The notes: generated by a model from the sequence alone, not told the origin. A DNA stretch of 64,000 bases from Virgibacillus halodenitrificans JCM 12304 (GCF_001310895.1 NZ_BAZS01000002.1:186001-250000), one strand, 5' to 3'. Shown: positions 44,201 to 53,555, numbered from the stretch's first letter. Numbers and translations: made by a program.

Positions 44201-45085
44201 GTGAGTAGAAATCTGATTTCATATATGGAAGAAAGTAAAGAGCTTATTCATGATGGACTTATATCATGTCTGGAGAAATTGGACATTCCGGATAACTTAA
44301 AGCAAGCAATGCTATATTCAGTTAAAGCTGGAGGGAAACGATTAAGACCTGTATTATTATTTTCAGCGTTTGAAGCATATGGAGAAGATAATAAAAAAGC
44401 TATTTCCAGTGCAATTGCTCTTGAGCTTATTCATACTTATTCACTGGTCCATGATGATCTCCCTGCTATGGATAATGATGATTACAGAAGAGGAAAGCTA
44501 ACAAATCATAAAGTTTTTGGTGAGGCGACTGCCATCCTGGCCGGTGATGCATTACTAACATACAGTTTTGAATTAATAGCAAATGATCCTCTTCTGCAAG
44601 ACGCAGAAAAAGTTGAATTAATTAAATCTTTATCTCGCGCTAGTGGACCTAAAGGGATGGTTGGTGGACAAATTCTAGATATGGAAGCTGAAAATAAAGC
44701 TACCTCTCTAACTGAATTAGAACGAATACATGTATTAAAAACTGGTGAATTACTTCAATTTGCTGTTTATTCTGGAGCGTATCTTGGGGGTGCTTCTACT
44801 ACTGAGTTAGCGGCACTAAATGATTTTTCCTATTATCTTGGGCTAATCTTCCAAATACAAGATGATATTCTTGATGTTACTGGAGATTCTCAAAAAATGG
44901 GAAAACAGGTCGGTAGTGATGAGGGAAACAATAAAAGCACTTATCCAAAGTTACTCGGTTTGGATGGGGCTATCGAACAAAAAAATATGTATGCTAAAAA
45001 AGCAAAGGAAGCTTTAAAAGAAGCAAATGCAGCTCATTCTAACTTAATGGCGTTAACAGACCATTTTAGTAATAGAGATCATTGA
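44201..45085 (+). CDS. ispA: Geranylgeranyl/farnesyl diphosphate synthase
   Basis: 294 residues. Trans-prenyl chain elongation; both Asp-rich motifs are present (HDDLPAMDNDD and QIQDDILDVTG), with GGKRLRP near the N-terminus. Makes farnesyl (or geranylgeranyl) diphosphate for menaquinone and undecaprenyl lipids. GTG start immediately after the xseB stop, with GGAGG upstream. The next feature is OLE RNA. Confidence 0.95.
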   Translation: MSRNLISYMEESKELIHDGLISCLEKLDIPDNLKQAMLYSVKAGGKRLRPVLLFSAFEAYGEDNKKAISSAIALELIHTYSLVHDDLPAMDNDDYRRGKLTNHKVFGEATAILAGDALLTYSFELIANDPLLQDAEKVELIKSLSRASGPKGMVGGQILDMEAENKATSLTELERIHVLKTGELLQFAVYSGAYLGGASTTELAALNDFSYYLGLIFQIQDDILDVTGDSQKMGKQVGSDEGNNKSTYPKLLGLDGAIEQKNMYAKKAKEALKEANAAHSNLMALTDHFSNRDH

Positions 45086-45091
45086 TAGTAA

Positions 45092-45121
45092 TTGGTATAA
45101 AAGTGATTTTTATGTTATAAT
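45092..45121 (+). promoter_or_regulatory. OLE RNA promoter
   Basis: TTGGTA (45092-45097), 18-base spacer, TATAAT (45116-45121) with an extended TGT just before it. Transcription would begin near 45128-45132, where the OLE structure starts, so the RNA need not be cut from an ispA transcript. Confidence 0.6.
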
Positions 45122-45129
45122 TATAAATA

Positions 45130-45733
45130 ATGAGGAATGGTGCAGTATTCTAGTCAGTCCTCCGTTCCTGAAGGCGGGCCTAAAAATCCGCCAAAGGGCA
45201 CATCGATGAAGTTCCTTGTGTTGGCTTGAGGCGCCCAGCCTTGGGTCGATGCTGGGAGTTAAGGTTTTCGGGCGATCCACAAAGGCATGTGGGCGTTGAC
45301 CCGATTACCGCGGAGGCCCATCTCTGTCGTGACTGCTAAGCCTAGGAGTCATTATGGAATGGGGTATGAACCTGCTTAATTGGGTAAGGGACACCTTGTT
45401 AGCAGCGTAGCCTGCCTTGAGTGGTGTCTGAGGGGATTAGAGTCTTAAATATAAGTACTGGTGGCCACAGAATTTATATTTTTATCTCTATGAAATCAGC
45501 ACTGCAAAAGAGGCTAGGGAGCGGCTAAAGACTGTAGAGGAAAACTCCTAGACTGTTCTTGGACATTTAAAAGGGATTATAGTGTGGACTAAGTGGTAAT
45601 CCAGTCTAGCTAATGGTGACATAGCTAAGATGGGTTTAAAGGGGAACCTCCTTTTATGGCAACATAGGGTACCCATCTGGGAAAACCTACTGGACCTAAG
45701 CCGCAGTTTTTATCTTTTAAATGACCATTCCTT
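45130..45733 (+). ncRNA. ole: OLE RNA (ornate large extremophilic RNA)
   Basis: About 600 bases, GC-richer than its surroundings, with no coding frame. It sits between ispA and an OapA gene, the defining place of OLE RNA. The ends pair perfectly: GGAATGGT (45134-45141) with ACCATTCC (45724-45731). Conserved-looking blocks include CCGTTCCTGAAGGCGGGCC near the start, several short GC-rich stems in the first half, and GGGGAACCTCC ... GGGTACCCATCTGGG ... CCTACTGGACCTAAG near the end. OLE forms a membrane-bound ribonucleoprotein with OapA (and OapB, OapC encoded elsewhere) that affects responses to cold, short alcohols and Mg2+. The 5' end is estimated from the promoter. Confidence 0.92.
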
Positions 45734-45767
45734 CTTACATAATAAAATAAGATTTCAGAGGTAAATT

Positions 45768-46349
45768 ATGAATTCCCAAATAAAAAATTCTTTAAAATTT
45801 AGTCTTACTATTGCCGTTATCACATTTGTGTTAGCGGCTATTTTTTCAGTTATTTCTTCTTCCATTTTGGGTGAAGTTATGTGGATGATAGGGTTAGTTA
45901 TTGTGTTTCTCATTGTGCTAATTGGTGTTATTTTTGACATGCTTGGTATTGCTGCTACTGCTGCTAGCGAGTCGCCTTTTCATGCGATGGCAGCGGAAAA
46001 AGTACACGGTGCCAAAGAAGCTGTAGCAATAATAAGAAATGCAGACAAATTCGCCAGTTTTTGTAATGATGTGATAGGAGATATTTCTGGTATTGTAAGT
46101 GGAACTGCATCAGCTATTGTGGTGCTGCAAATTGCCAATTTATTTGGTGAAGGCGAGGGGTCCTCCATCCAGATCATCCTCTCTGTTATATTGACAAGCT
46201 TGGTAGCAGCAATTACAGTTGGAGGCAAAGCAATTGGGAAGTTTTTTGCTATACATTCTTCTACTTCAATCATTTTTTTTGCTGGAAAGTTAATCTCAAT
46301 AATTGAGAATAAATTTAAAATAAAAGTATTACCAAAAAATAAAAAGTAG
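45768..46349 (+). CDS. oapA: OLE-associated protein A (OapA)
   Basis: 193 residues, four hydrophobic segments (about 8-32, 37-60, 105-125, 140-165) with the soluble stretch ASESPFHAMAAEKVHGAKEA and RNADKFASFCNDVIGDISG between them. This is the pattern of OapA, the integral membrane partner that anchors OLE RNA and resembles the membrane domain of CNNM-type Mg2+ transport proteins. It follows OLE RNA by 34 bases and is probably on the same transcript; AGAGGTAAATT precedes the ATG. The tlyA gene begins 17 bases after it. Confidence 0.9.
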   Translation: MNSQIKNSLKFSLTIAVITFVLAAIFSVISSSILGEVMWMIGLVIVFLIVLIGVIFDMLGIAATAASESPFHAMAAEKVHGAKEAVAIIRNADKFASFCNDVIGDISGIVSGTASAIVVLQIANLFGEGEGSSIQIILSVILTSLVAAITVGGKAIGKFFAIHSSTSIIFFAGKLISIIENKFKIKVLPKNKK

Positions 46350-46366
46350 TAAAGGATTATTTAAAT

Positions 46367-47200
46367 ATGGGTAAAAAACGGGTTGATGTTCTATTAGTGG
46401 AAAGAGGGTTAATTGAAACAAGGGAAAAAGCCAAGCGTATCATTATGGCTGGACTTGTATACACAGAGCAAGAAAGAATTGATAAACCGGGAATAAAGGT
46501 AGAAGAAGATATTCCTTTAACTGTTAAAGGAAAGCTTTTTCCATATGTAGGTAGAGGAGGCTTAAAGTTTGAAAAGGCCCTTACTTATTTTGCTATCTCT
46601 GCTCAGGATAAAATCATGATTGATGTAGGTTCCTCGACCGGTGGATTTACAGATTGTGCTTTACAAAATGGAGCTAAATTAAGTTATGCGATAGATGTAG
46701 GATACAATCAATTAGATTGGAAGCTAAGAAATGATCAAAGAGTAATTGTAATGGAACGTACCAACTTTCGCTATGTTACACCAGATATGCTGGCACATGG
46801 ACAACCGGATTTAGCTTCTGTTGATGTATCATTTATCTCCCTTAAATTAATATTACCAGTGTTGAAAAAATTATTAAAAGCAGATAGTAATGTTATAATT
46901 CTGATTAAACCACAATTTGAAGCGGGTAAGGAGCAAGTGGGTAAGAAAGGCATCGTTAGAGACCGAGGTGTTCATTTTCAAGTTTTAAAGCAAATTATTT
47001 CTTTTGCTCAGTTGGAAGGATACGCTTTCAAAGATGTAACATATTCCCCTATAACGGGCGGAGATGGAAATATTGAATTTTTAGCTCATCTTTCTTGGGT
47101 GAATAGGGAAGATTGTGAACCAATAGATGAAAAGCAGCTTTTGAAGCTAATTGATGATGCACATAATGAATTAACAATAATAAATAAAAAAGAAAAATGA
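46367..47200 (+). CDS. tlyA: TlyA-family rRNA methyltransferase (YqxC)
   Basis: 277 residues. N-terminal S4 RNA-binding domain (RVDVLLVERGLIETREKAKR) and a C-terminal FtsJ-like SAM-methyltransferase domain with motif I IDVGSSTGGFTDCAL, DVSFISLKLILP and LIKPQFEAGKEQVGKKG. TlyA enzymes 2'-O-methylate 16S/23S rRNA cytidines. The role in Bacillus is less clear. In B. subtilis dxs precedes this gene; here oapA does. Confidence 0.93.
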   Translation: MGKKRVDVLLVERGLIETREKAKRIIMAGLVYTEQERIDKPGIKVEEDIPLTVKGKLFPYVGRGGLKFEKALTYFAISAQDKIMIDVGSSTGGFTDCALQNGAKLSYAIDVGYNQLDWKLRNDQRVIVMERTNFRYVTPDMLAHGQPDLASVDVSFISLKLILPVLKKLLKADSNVIILIKPQFEAGKEQVGKKGIVRDRGVHFQVLKQIISFAQLEGYAFKDVTYSPITGGDGNIEFLAHLSWVNREDCEPIDEKQLLKLIDDAHNELTIINKKEK

Positions 47201-47237
47201 CTACGGGTCTTTGTGGTCTGCGTAATGAGGGTGTTAA

Positions 47238-47687
47238 ATGAGTAAACTACAACGTCATATTAAAATTCGAGAATTAATTACAGAAAACGAAGTTGAAACA
47301 CAGGATGAGCTAGTATCTGATTTAAAAGATCTTGGATTCAATGTAACTCAAGCTACCGTCTCACGTGATATCAAAGAACTTCATCTTGTAAAAGTACCAT
47401 CCACAAACGGCAGCTATAAATACAGTCTTCCTGCTGACCAACGATTCAATCCATTAGAAAAATTAAAACGGTTAATTAATGACGCATTTGTAAAAATAGA
47501 GCATGCAAGCCACTTTATAATTTTAAAGACTTTACCTGGTAATGCCCAAGCAGTGGGAGCATTAATTGATAATTTGGATTGGAAAGAAATTATGGGCACC
47601 ATTTGTGGGGATGATACCTGTCTTATTATTTGTAGGACGGAAGAAAAAGCAGAAGTTATTAAAGAACGATTTATTGATATGCTTTAA
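47238..47687 (+). CDS. argR: Arginine repressor ArgR/AhrC
   Basis: 149 residues (B. subtilis AhrC 149). N-terminal winged helix ([20 protein letters not shown]) and C-terminal arginine-binding, hexamerising domain with [15 protein letters not shown]. Represses arginine synthesis and activates catabolism in the presence of arginine. Precedes recN as in other Bacillales. Confidence 0.96.
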   Translation: MSKLQRHIKIRELITENEVETQDELVSDLKDLGFNVTQATVSRDIKELHLVKVPSTNGSYKYSLPADQRFNPLEKLKRLINDAFVKIEHASHFIILKTLPGNAQAVGALIDNLDWKEIMGTICGDDTCLIICRTEEKAEVIKERFIDML

Positions 47688-47716
47688 CTAATGTCTTGTT
47701 TGGGGTGATTATTAAA

Positions 47717-49444
47717 TTGTTAACAGAACTATCTATTCATGACTTCGCGATTATTGAAGATATATCTATAACGTTTAATGAAGGACTAACAGTTCTAACT
47801 GGTGAGACTGGTGCTGGGAAATCCATTATTATTGATGCAGTGCAGTTATTGGCTGGCGGCAGAGGATCTGTCGAATTTGTAAGACATGGAACTAAGAAAG
47901 CGGAGATTGAAGGCTTATTCATTATTGATTCTGACACCCATCCCATTTATAAAGTAGGAAAAGAATATGGTATAGAAATATCTGATAAGCAGATTGTGTT
48001 ACAACGCACTATTACTGCCAACGGGAAGAGTATATGCAGGGTAAATAGTAAATTAGTTACACTTGCAATATTGAGGGAGTTTGGAAAGACACTAATTGAT
48101 ATTCACAGTCAGCATGAAACGCAGTCGCTTATGAATCCTGAACATCATATCGACTTACTTGATATGTATGATGCAGGTCAAATTAGAAAAACTAAACAAG
48201 AATATCGAGAACTTTTTAATAAACTTTTATCCCTCAAAAACCGCTATAAGAAATTAAGTGAAAATGAACAGGAAATGGCCCATCGGTTAGATCTTCTTCA
48301 ATTCCAACTTAAGGAAATTGAACAAGCAGATCTAGCCCCTGATGAAGATCAGAAATTGGAAGAAGAAAGAGATTCCTTGGTTAATTATGAACGTATTTAT
48401 CAAGCTTTACAGGATGGCTACAATGCTTTGTATGGAGAGCAACGAGGGCTGGAATGGGTTAATAAAGCTCAGGTGGCGCTACAATCTGCTGCTACATATG
48501 ATAAATTTATTGAAGAAAAAGCTGAAGCAATCTCTAATCACTATTATGCTTTAGAGGAATTAACTTATGAACTACGGAATTATACAGAAATGCAACAATA
48601 CTCCCCAAGCAGGTTGAATGAACTTGAGGGTAGATTAAACGAAATCAGCCGATTGAAAAAGAAATATGGTGCTACGGTAAATGAAATTCTGGAATATATG
48701 GGAAAAGTAGAAGAGGAAATCGAAGAAATAACTAACAAAGATTCACACTTGTCTAAGTTGGATGAGGAAATAAAGGAATTAGAAAAAGATGCATATTTAG
48801 AAGCAAGACAATTACATGATTTACGAAAAAAAGCAGCCAATTCTCTAACTGCAAATATTCATAAAGAATTAAAAGGATTATATTTAGAAAAAGCCTCATT
48901 TGCGATTTCGTTTGGAGAGGTTGATGGTTATAATGAAGAAAAGCTTCCTCTTCATAAAAATGGTTTCGATCAAATACGGTTTTTAATTTCAACAAATACA
49001 GGTGAACCGCTTAAAGAATTGAACAAAATTGCTTCCGGTGGAGAGCTTTCCAGAATAATGCTTGTTCTTAAAAAGATTTTTTCCAGACACCAAGGTGTTA
49101 CAAGTGTTATTTTTGATGAAGTGGATACAGGAGTTAGTGGCAGGGTTGCACAAGCCATTGCTGAAAAAATATATCAAATATCACAAGCTTCGCAAGTACT
49201 GTGTATTACACACTTACCACAGGTAGCATCGATGGCAGATACCCACAAATTTATTAAAAAACTTGAAAAAAACCAGCGCACTTTCACATCTGTCTCGGAG
49301 CTTACAATTGAGGAACAAATTGATGAACTTAGCAGAATGATAACCGGCACTAAGTTAACCGAGACTGCAAAAGAACATGGAAAAGAGATGCTTGAATTAG
49401 CAAATCATTATAAAGAGCAAAAAAATACGGATAAATTTATGTAA
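47717..49444 (+). CDS. recN: DNA repair protein RecN
   Basis: 575 residues. SMC-like ATPase acting early at double-strand breaks. Walker A GETGAGKSIIID, long coiled-coil middle, C-terminal signature SGGELSRIMLVLK, Walker B SVIFDEVDTGVSG and ITHLPQVA. The TTG at 47717 follows GGGGTGA and gives MLTELSIHDFAIIE, which aligns exactly with B. subtilis RecN (MLAELSIKNFAIIE); the frame is open 7 codons further. Confidence 0.96.
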   Translation: MLTELSIHDFAIIEDISITFNEGLTVLTGETGAGKSIIIDAVQLLAGGRGSVEFVRHGTKKAEIEGLFIIDSDTHPIYKVGKEYGIEISDKQIVLQRTITANGKSICRVNSKLVTLAILREFGKTLIDIHSQHETQSLMNPEHHIDLLDMYDAGQIRKTKQEYRELFNKLLSLKNRYKKLSENEQEMAHRLDLLQFQLKEIEQADLAPDEDQKLEEERDSLVNYERIYQALQDGYNALYGEQRGLEWVNKAQVALQSAATYDKFIEEKAEAISNHYYALEELTYELRNYTEMQQYSPSRLNELEGRLNEISRLKKKYGATVNEILEYMGKVEEEIEEITNKDSHLSKLDEEIKELEKDAYLEARQLHDLRKKAANSLTANIHKELKGLYLEKASFAISFGEVDGYNEEKLPLHKNGFDQIRFLISTNTGEPLKELNKIASGGELSRIMLVLKKIFSRHQGVTSVIFDEVDTGVSGRVAQAIAEKIYQISQASQVLCITHLPQVASMADTHKFIKKLEKNQRTFTSVSELTIEEQIDELSRMITGTKLTETAKEHGKEMLELANHYKEQKNTDKFM

Positions 49445-49445
49445 G

Positions 49446-49475
49446 AAGCCAGAAAATAGAATATCTGGCTTTTTT
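49446..49475 (+). terminator. terminator after recN
   Basis: AGCCAGA / TCTGGCT stem, 10-base loop, T-run. Confidence 0.85.
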
Positions 49476-49650
49476 GTTTGTTTAAAAACGATAAGAGCCC
49501 ACATACATATATACATAAAATAGCTGACCGTTTAAAAGGAAAAGATACACATCTTTGCTTATCATTAACCAGTTTATTTACATGGCTGTTAGGTCAAATT
49601 AAAGACACAGAAGAAATAAAGCATAGGTTAGGAAGAGGAGAGTGACACAG

Positions 49651-50937
49651 TTGAATTTCTTAAAAACAAATATAAGAATGTTAACAGGCATATTACTTCT
49701 CACTGCCGCGTTAATTATTCCATTTCTAACACCTGTACAAAATTACCTCTCCATTCCGAATGAGCTGGAAATTTTTCATAATAGCCAAGTGCAAATCCCT
49801 ACTTTAGGAGAGAGTATTCAAGTAAGTAATACCTCTGAAAAAAGTGTGCAGTCAATAGATGGCTCATCCTTTTACGCTAAAAGTCCTGGTGGAAGTGAAA
49901 TTATTTATGAGCTTGCCGGAATGCCGATAAAAAAAGTGGATATGTCCGTACTTGATGATTTACGAGTGATACCAGGTGGGCATTCTATAGGTGTTCAACT
50001 TCAGACTAAAGGAGTACTTGTAGTAGGACACCACTTAGTTACTATTAAGAATGGATCTGTATCGCCTGGAGAAGAAGCAGATATTATGGTTGGTGATGTT
50101 ATTTTGGAGATCGATGGGGAGCCTATAAAAGAAATGAAAGAAGTAAAGCCATTTGTAAGTAAGGCTGCAAAAAATAAAACCCCTCTAAATATTAGGTTAA
50201 AAAGAGGAGACGAGATACTTGAGAAAAAATTGCAGCCAGTAATGGATAAGAATGACCAAGAATACAAGCTGGGTTTATATATAAGAGATACGGCTGCAGG
50301 GATTGGAACAATGACTTTTTATGATACAAAATCAAAAAAATATGGAGCGCTAGGTCATGTTATATCGGATATGGATACGAAGAAACCAATACAAATTAAT
50401 GATGGAACAATTGTACACTCTTCGGTTACTTCAATTGAAAAAGGAAATAATGGTGTACCTGGTGAAAAACAAGCGACATTCTCTATTAAAGAAAATAAAA
50501 TTGGTTCTATAACTAAAAATAGCCCTTTTGGTATTTTTGGTAAATTGAATGCAAATAGTATAAACAACTTAAAAGGCAAGCCACTGCCTGTTGCTTTATC
50601 ACATGAAGTCAAAGAGGGTCCTGCCACAATCCGAACTGTTGTGAAGGATGAAAAAGTAGAAGAATTTGATGTGGAGATTGTCAGTTCAGTGCCGCAAAAA
50701 TTTCCTGCAACAAAAGGGATGGTAATCAAGATAACCGATGAAGAATTACTCAAAAAAACTGGAGGTATTGTTCAAGGAATGAGTGGAAGTCCAATTATAC
50801 AAAACGGAAAAATTATAGGTGCAGTTACACATGTATTTGTAAATGATCCGACCTCTGGTTATGGAGTCCATATTGAATGGATGTTACAGGACGCAGGTAT
50901 AGATGTTAAGAAACAAAGTAAAAATAAAGCTGGTTAA
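49651..50937 (+). CDS. spoIVB: SpoIVB serine peptidase
   Basis: 428 residues (B. subtilis 426). S55-family forespore protease that is secreted toward the mother cell and starts pro-sigma-K processing by cleaving SpoIVFA. N-terminal membrane helix (about 9-28), PDZ domain (about 110-190: VLVVGHHLV ... [17 protein letters not shown]), and C-terminal SpoIVB domain with the nucleophile S380 in [19 protein letters not shown]. Start unclear: TTG at 49651 has AGGAG at suitable spacing; a GTG at 49642 nearly touches that site. Confidence 0.94.
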   Translation: MNFLKTNIRMLTGILLLTAALIIPFLTPVQNYLSIPNELEIFHNSQVQIPTLGESIQVSNTSEKSVQSIDGSSFYAKSPGGSEIIYELAGMPIKKVDMSVLDDLRVIPGGHSIGVQLQTKGVLVVGHHLVTIKNGSVSPGEEADIMVGDVILEIDGEPIKEMKEVKPFVSKAAKNKTPLNIRLKRGDEILEKKLQPVMDKNDQEYKLGLYIRDTAAGIGTMTFYDTKSKKYGALGHVISDMDTKKPIQINDGTIVHSSVTSIEKGNNGVPGEKQATFSIKENKIGSITKNSPFGIFGKLNANSINNLKGKPLPVALSHEVKEGPATIRTVVKDEKVEEFDVEIVSSVPQKFPATKGMVIKITDEELLKKTGGIVQGMSGSPIIQNGKIIGAVTHVFVNDPTSGYGVHIEWMLQDAGIDVKKQSKNKAG

Positions 50938-50980
50938 AAAAATGACTTGTTATGGAGATGCTCCATTTCAAGTCATTTTT
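50936..50980 (+). terminator. terminator after spoIVB
   Basis: AAAAATGACTTG / CAAGTCATTTTT outer stem with inner ATGGAG / CTCCAT. Confidence 0.92.
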
Positions 50981-51028
50981 TATTTATAGCCATATTATGG
51001 TATTTGTGTTATATTTAAATAAATATTT

Positions 51029-51046
51029 TTCGACAAATTTGTCTAA
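51029..51046 (+). promoter_or_regulatory. Spo0A boxes upstream of spo0A
   Basis: TTCGACA (51029-51035) is a perfect 0A box on the minus strand, and TGTCTAA (51040-51046) is a 6-of-7 match on the plus strand, forming an inverted pair. They lie about 85 bases before the sigma-H promoter, fitting autoregulation. Confidence 0.65.
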
Positions 51047-51128
51047 ATTTATCAAATGATGCAGTAAGTTGAAGTAATATAGAGAAAAAGAATGTAAAAC
51101 AAAAAAAGTCAAAGTTTTTTAAATAAAA

Positions 51129-51155
51129 GAAGGAATTTCTAATTTTTTGGAGAAT
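51129..51155 (+). promoter_or_regulatory. sigma-H promoter of spo0A
   Basis: GAAGGAATT (51129-51137), 11-base spacer, GGAGAAT (51149-51155): full match to the sigma-H pattern (RnAGGAwWW, 11-12, RnnGAAT). Equivalent to the sporulation promoter Ps of B. subtilis spo0A. Confidence 0.8.
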
Positions 51156-51198
51156 ATTAGTAATAGAGATAACTGTTACATAAAGGAGGATTTTTTTA

Positions 51199-51978
51199 GT
51201 GGGAAAAGTTAAAGTTTGTCTTGTCGATGATAATAGGGAATTAGTTAAATTGATGGAAGAGTATTTCGAGGATCAATCCGATATAGAAGTAATTGGAGTT
51301 GCTCATAATGGTAGAGAACGTTTATCTATGTTAGAAGAGATGGAGCCAGATGTTCTCTTATTAGATATCATAATGCCGCACATTGATGGGCTTGCCGTTC
51401 TTAATACACTTAGAAACCAAGATGGTAACAAGCCGAATGTTATCATGTTAACTGCATTTGGGCAGGAAGAAGTGATGAAAAAGGCAGTAGATTTAGGTGC
51501 TTCTTATTTTATATTAAAACCGTTTGATTTGGATCATTTGGCAGATCAAATACGTCAAGTACAGGGTAATGGTTCTTTTTCATCACCAAATATGCGTCAG
51601 TCAAACAAAAGAGAGAAAAAGAAGCAGGATTTAGAAGCAAGTATTACAAATATAATTCATGAGATTGGAGTTCCTGCGCATATTAAGGGGTATATGTATT
51701 TAAGAGAAGCAATTACAATGGTATACAATGATATCGAGTTATTGGGGTCTATTACAAAAGTCTTATACCCAGATATAGCTAAAAAGTATAATACTACGGC
51801 ATCAAGAGTAGAGCGTGCAATCCGCCATGCGATTGAGGTAGCTTGGAGTAGAGGGAATATTGACTCGATATCTGCTCTTTTTGGCTACACAATTAGTATT
51901 ACAAAAGCAAAACCGACTAATTCTGAATTTATTGCTATGGTTGCAGATCGGTTACGTTTGGAGCATAAAGCGAGTTAA
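51199..51978 (+). CDS. spo0A: Sporulation master regulator Spo0A
   Basis: 259 residues, GTG start after AAAGGAGG. Receiver domain with acidic pocket DDNRE (10-14), phosphorylated D56 in [12 protein letters not shown], and K in FILKPFD. A variable linker (about 125-145) leads to the DNA-binding domain, nearly identical to B. subtilis ([20 protein letters not shown] type, [20 protein letters not shown]). Phosphorylated by the phosphorelay, it switches on sporulation and shuts off abrB. Preceded by 0A boxes and a sigma-H promoter. Confidence 0.98.
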   Translation: MGKVKVCLVDDNRELVKLMEEYFEDQSDIEVIGVAHNGRERLSMLEEMEPDVLLLDIIMPHIDGLAVLNTLRNQDGNKPNVIMLTAFGQEEVMKKAVDLGASYFILKPFDLDHLADQIRQVQGNGSFSSPNMRQSNKREKKKQDLEASITNIIHEIGVPAHIKGYMYLREAITMVYNDIELLGSITKVLYPDIAKKYNTTASRVERAIRHAIEVAWSRGNIDSISALFGYTISITKAKPTNSEFIAMVADRLRLEHKAS

Positions 51979-51985
51979 GTTATAT

Positions 51986-52079
51986 AAAGCGCAAGCGATT
52001 GCTTAGCATTATTGATGACTGAGTGAGAATAAGCATCTCTCTAGTCCCATCTGAATGCTAAATGTTCGCTTGCGCTTTT
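51986..52079. repeat. long GCGCAAGCG hairpin repeat acting as bidirectional terminator
   Basis: AAAGCGCAAGCGA (51986-51998) pairs with TCGCTTGCGCTTTT (52066-52079). Inner stems are TTAGCATT (52003-52010) / AATGCTAA (52054-52061) and GACTGAG-GAGA / TCTC-CTAGTC. It lies between convergent spo0A and thrD and shares AATGCTAAATGT with the hairpin at 7095-7178. Confidence 0.65.
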
Positions 52080-52088
52080 CTTAATTAA

Positions 52089-53435
52089 TTATTCGAAAAA
52101 ATGATAATATAATGAGCGAACGGCCTTGCTTAAATCTTCCTTTTTAATTCCGAACATCATAGAGACCTCTGAGGATCCCTGGTTAATCATTTCAATATTT
52201 ACGTTTGCCTCTGCAAAAGCAGTTGTCGCTTTTTGTGCAACGCCAATTGTACTGACTAAACCTTCTCCTACAACCATTACTATAGCTAGATCACGGTGGA
52301 TATCAACTTGATCAGGCTGTAGTTCTTCTTTAAACCGTTTTAAAATGATTTCTTCTTTGTCGCTCCCTAATCTGCTTTCTCTTATAATTATGGACATATC
52401 ATCAATTCCAGAAGGAGCATGTTCAAAAGAAACGCCTTCTTCTTCTAGAATTTGAAATAACTTTCGTCCAAATCCAACTTCTCGGTTCATTAAATATTTA
52501 CTTATATAAATGCTGGTAAAGCCTATGTCACTTGCAATCCCGACAACACACTTCTCATCTTGTTTCTTCTCAGAGACAATCATTGTACCAGGTTTGGAAG
52601 GATTGTTCGTATTCTTAATGCAAACCGGAATTTGAGCATTAAAGGCAGGGATAAGTGCCTCGTCATGAAATACAGAAAAACCAGCATAAGATAATTCTCG
52701 CATCTCTTTATAAGTTAATGTTCTAATTTCTTTCGGATTATCAACAATTGTAGGGTTAACTTTGTAGACTGAATCTACATCAGTAAAATTTTCGTATAAG
52801 CTGGCCTTAACCCCTGCTGCAATTATTGAACCTGTGATATCAGAACCGCCCCGGGAAAAAGTCATTAGTTCATCTTCTTCTGTGTAACCAAAGAAACCAG
52901 GTATAACCATAATTCCTTCCTTCTCACGCAGGGTCTGAATTTTTTTATAACTGTCAGGAAGGATATGAGCGTTACCTGGCTCGTTACTTACGATAATTCC
53001 AGCCTGTTTAGGATTTAAATAACGTGCATTTAGTCCAAGTTTTTGAAGGTATGCACTTAAAATTTTTGCTGAACTATCTTCTCCTATCGCTTTAAGACAA
53101 TCGATGTTTTCAAGGTTATGTTCCAGGTCGATCAGTCCTTTATCAATGGATTCTTCAATTTCGTCCAATAGACTTAGTTGTAAAGCTAAATTTTCAATAA
53201 TATCATTAAAACGTTGAAGAATAATTTGTTTAACTTTCTTATAATCCATTTTATGTATATAAGTGTTTCCTAATTCAATTAGTAAATCCGTGATTTTTAT
53301 ATCCTCTTTTGTTCTTTTACCTGGTGCAGACACTACTATGAATTTTCTTGAATCATCCTCCTTAATAATATCTCCTACTTTTATTAACTGTTCTGCACTT
53401 GCCACAGAGCTTCCGCCGAACTTTACAACTTTCAT
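52089..53435 (-). CDS. thrD: Aspartate kinase (YclM/ThrD type)
   Basis: 448 residues; ATG at 53435 chosen, 7 bases after GGGAGG. First step of lysine, threonine, methionine and diaminopimelate synthesis. MKVVKFGGSSVAS start, VVSAPGKRTKED, TFSRGGSDITGS, YENFTDVDSVY, and two C-terminal ACT domains (about 300-448; INMEMI-type NIEMINQGSSEVSMMFG). The sequence follows B. subtilis YclM (aspartokinase III) much more closely than LysC or DapG. It lies between spo0A and bkd, not in an amino-acid operon. Confidence 0.9.
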   Translation of the reverse strand: MKVVKFGGSSVASAEQLIKVGDIIKEDDSRKFIVVSAPGKRTKEDIKITDLLIELGNTYIHKMDYKKVKQIILQRFNDIIENLALQLSLLDEIEESIDKGLIDLEHNLENIDCLKAIGEDSSAKILSAYLQKLGLNARYLNPKQAGIIVSNEPGNAHILPDSYKKIQTLREKEGIMVIPGFFGYTEEDELMTFSRGGSDITGSIIAAGVKASLYENFTDVDSVYKVNPTIVDNPKEIRTLTYKEMRELSYAGFSVFHDEALIPAFNAQIPVCIKNTNNPSKPGTMIVSEKKQDEKCVVGIASDIGFTSIYISKYLMNREVGFGRKLFQILEEEGVSFEHAPSGIDDMSIIIRESRLGSDKEEIILKRFKEELQPDQVDIHRDLAIVMVVGEGLVSTIGVAQKATTAFAEANVNIEMINQGSSEVSMMFGIKKEDLSKAVRSLYYHFFE

Positions 53436-53555
53436 CAAAAATCCTCCCGATAACTATATTTTTTATTATTAATAATAACAAAATTTTTTATAATTTTAAC
53501 AGAACAAATAAGGTCAGAGCAAATAGATTGTGGAGGCATTAAAGGAGGCTATAAC

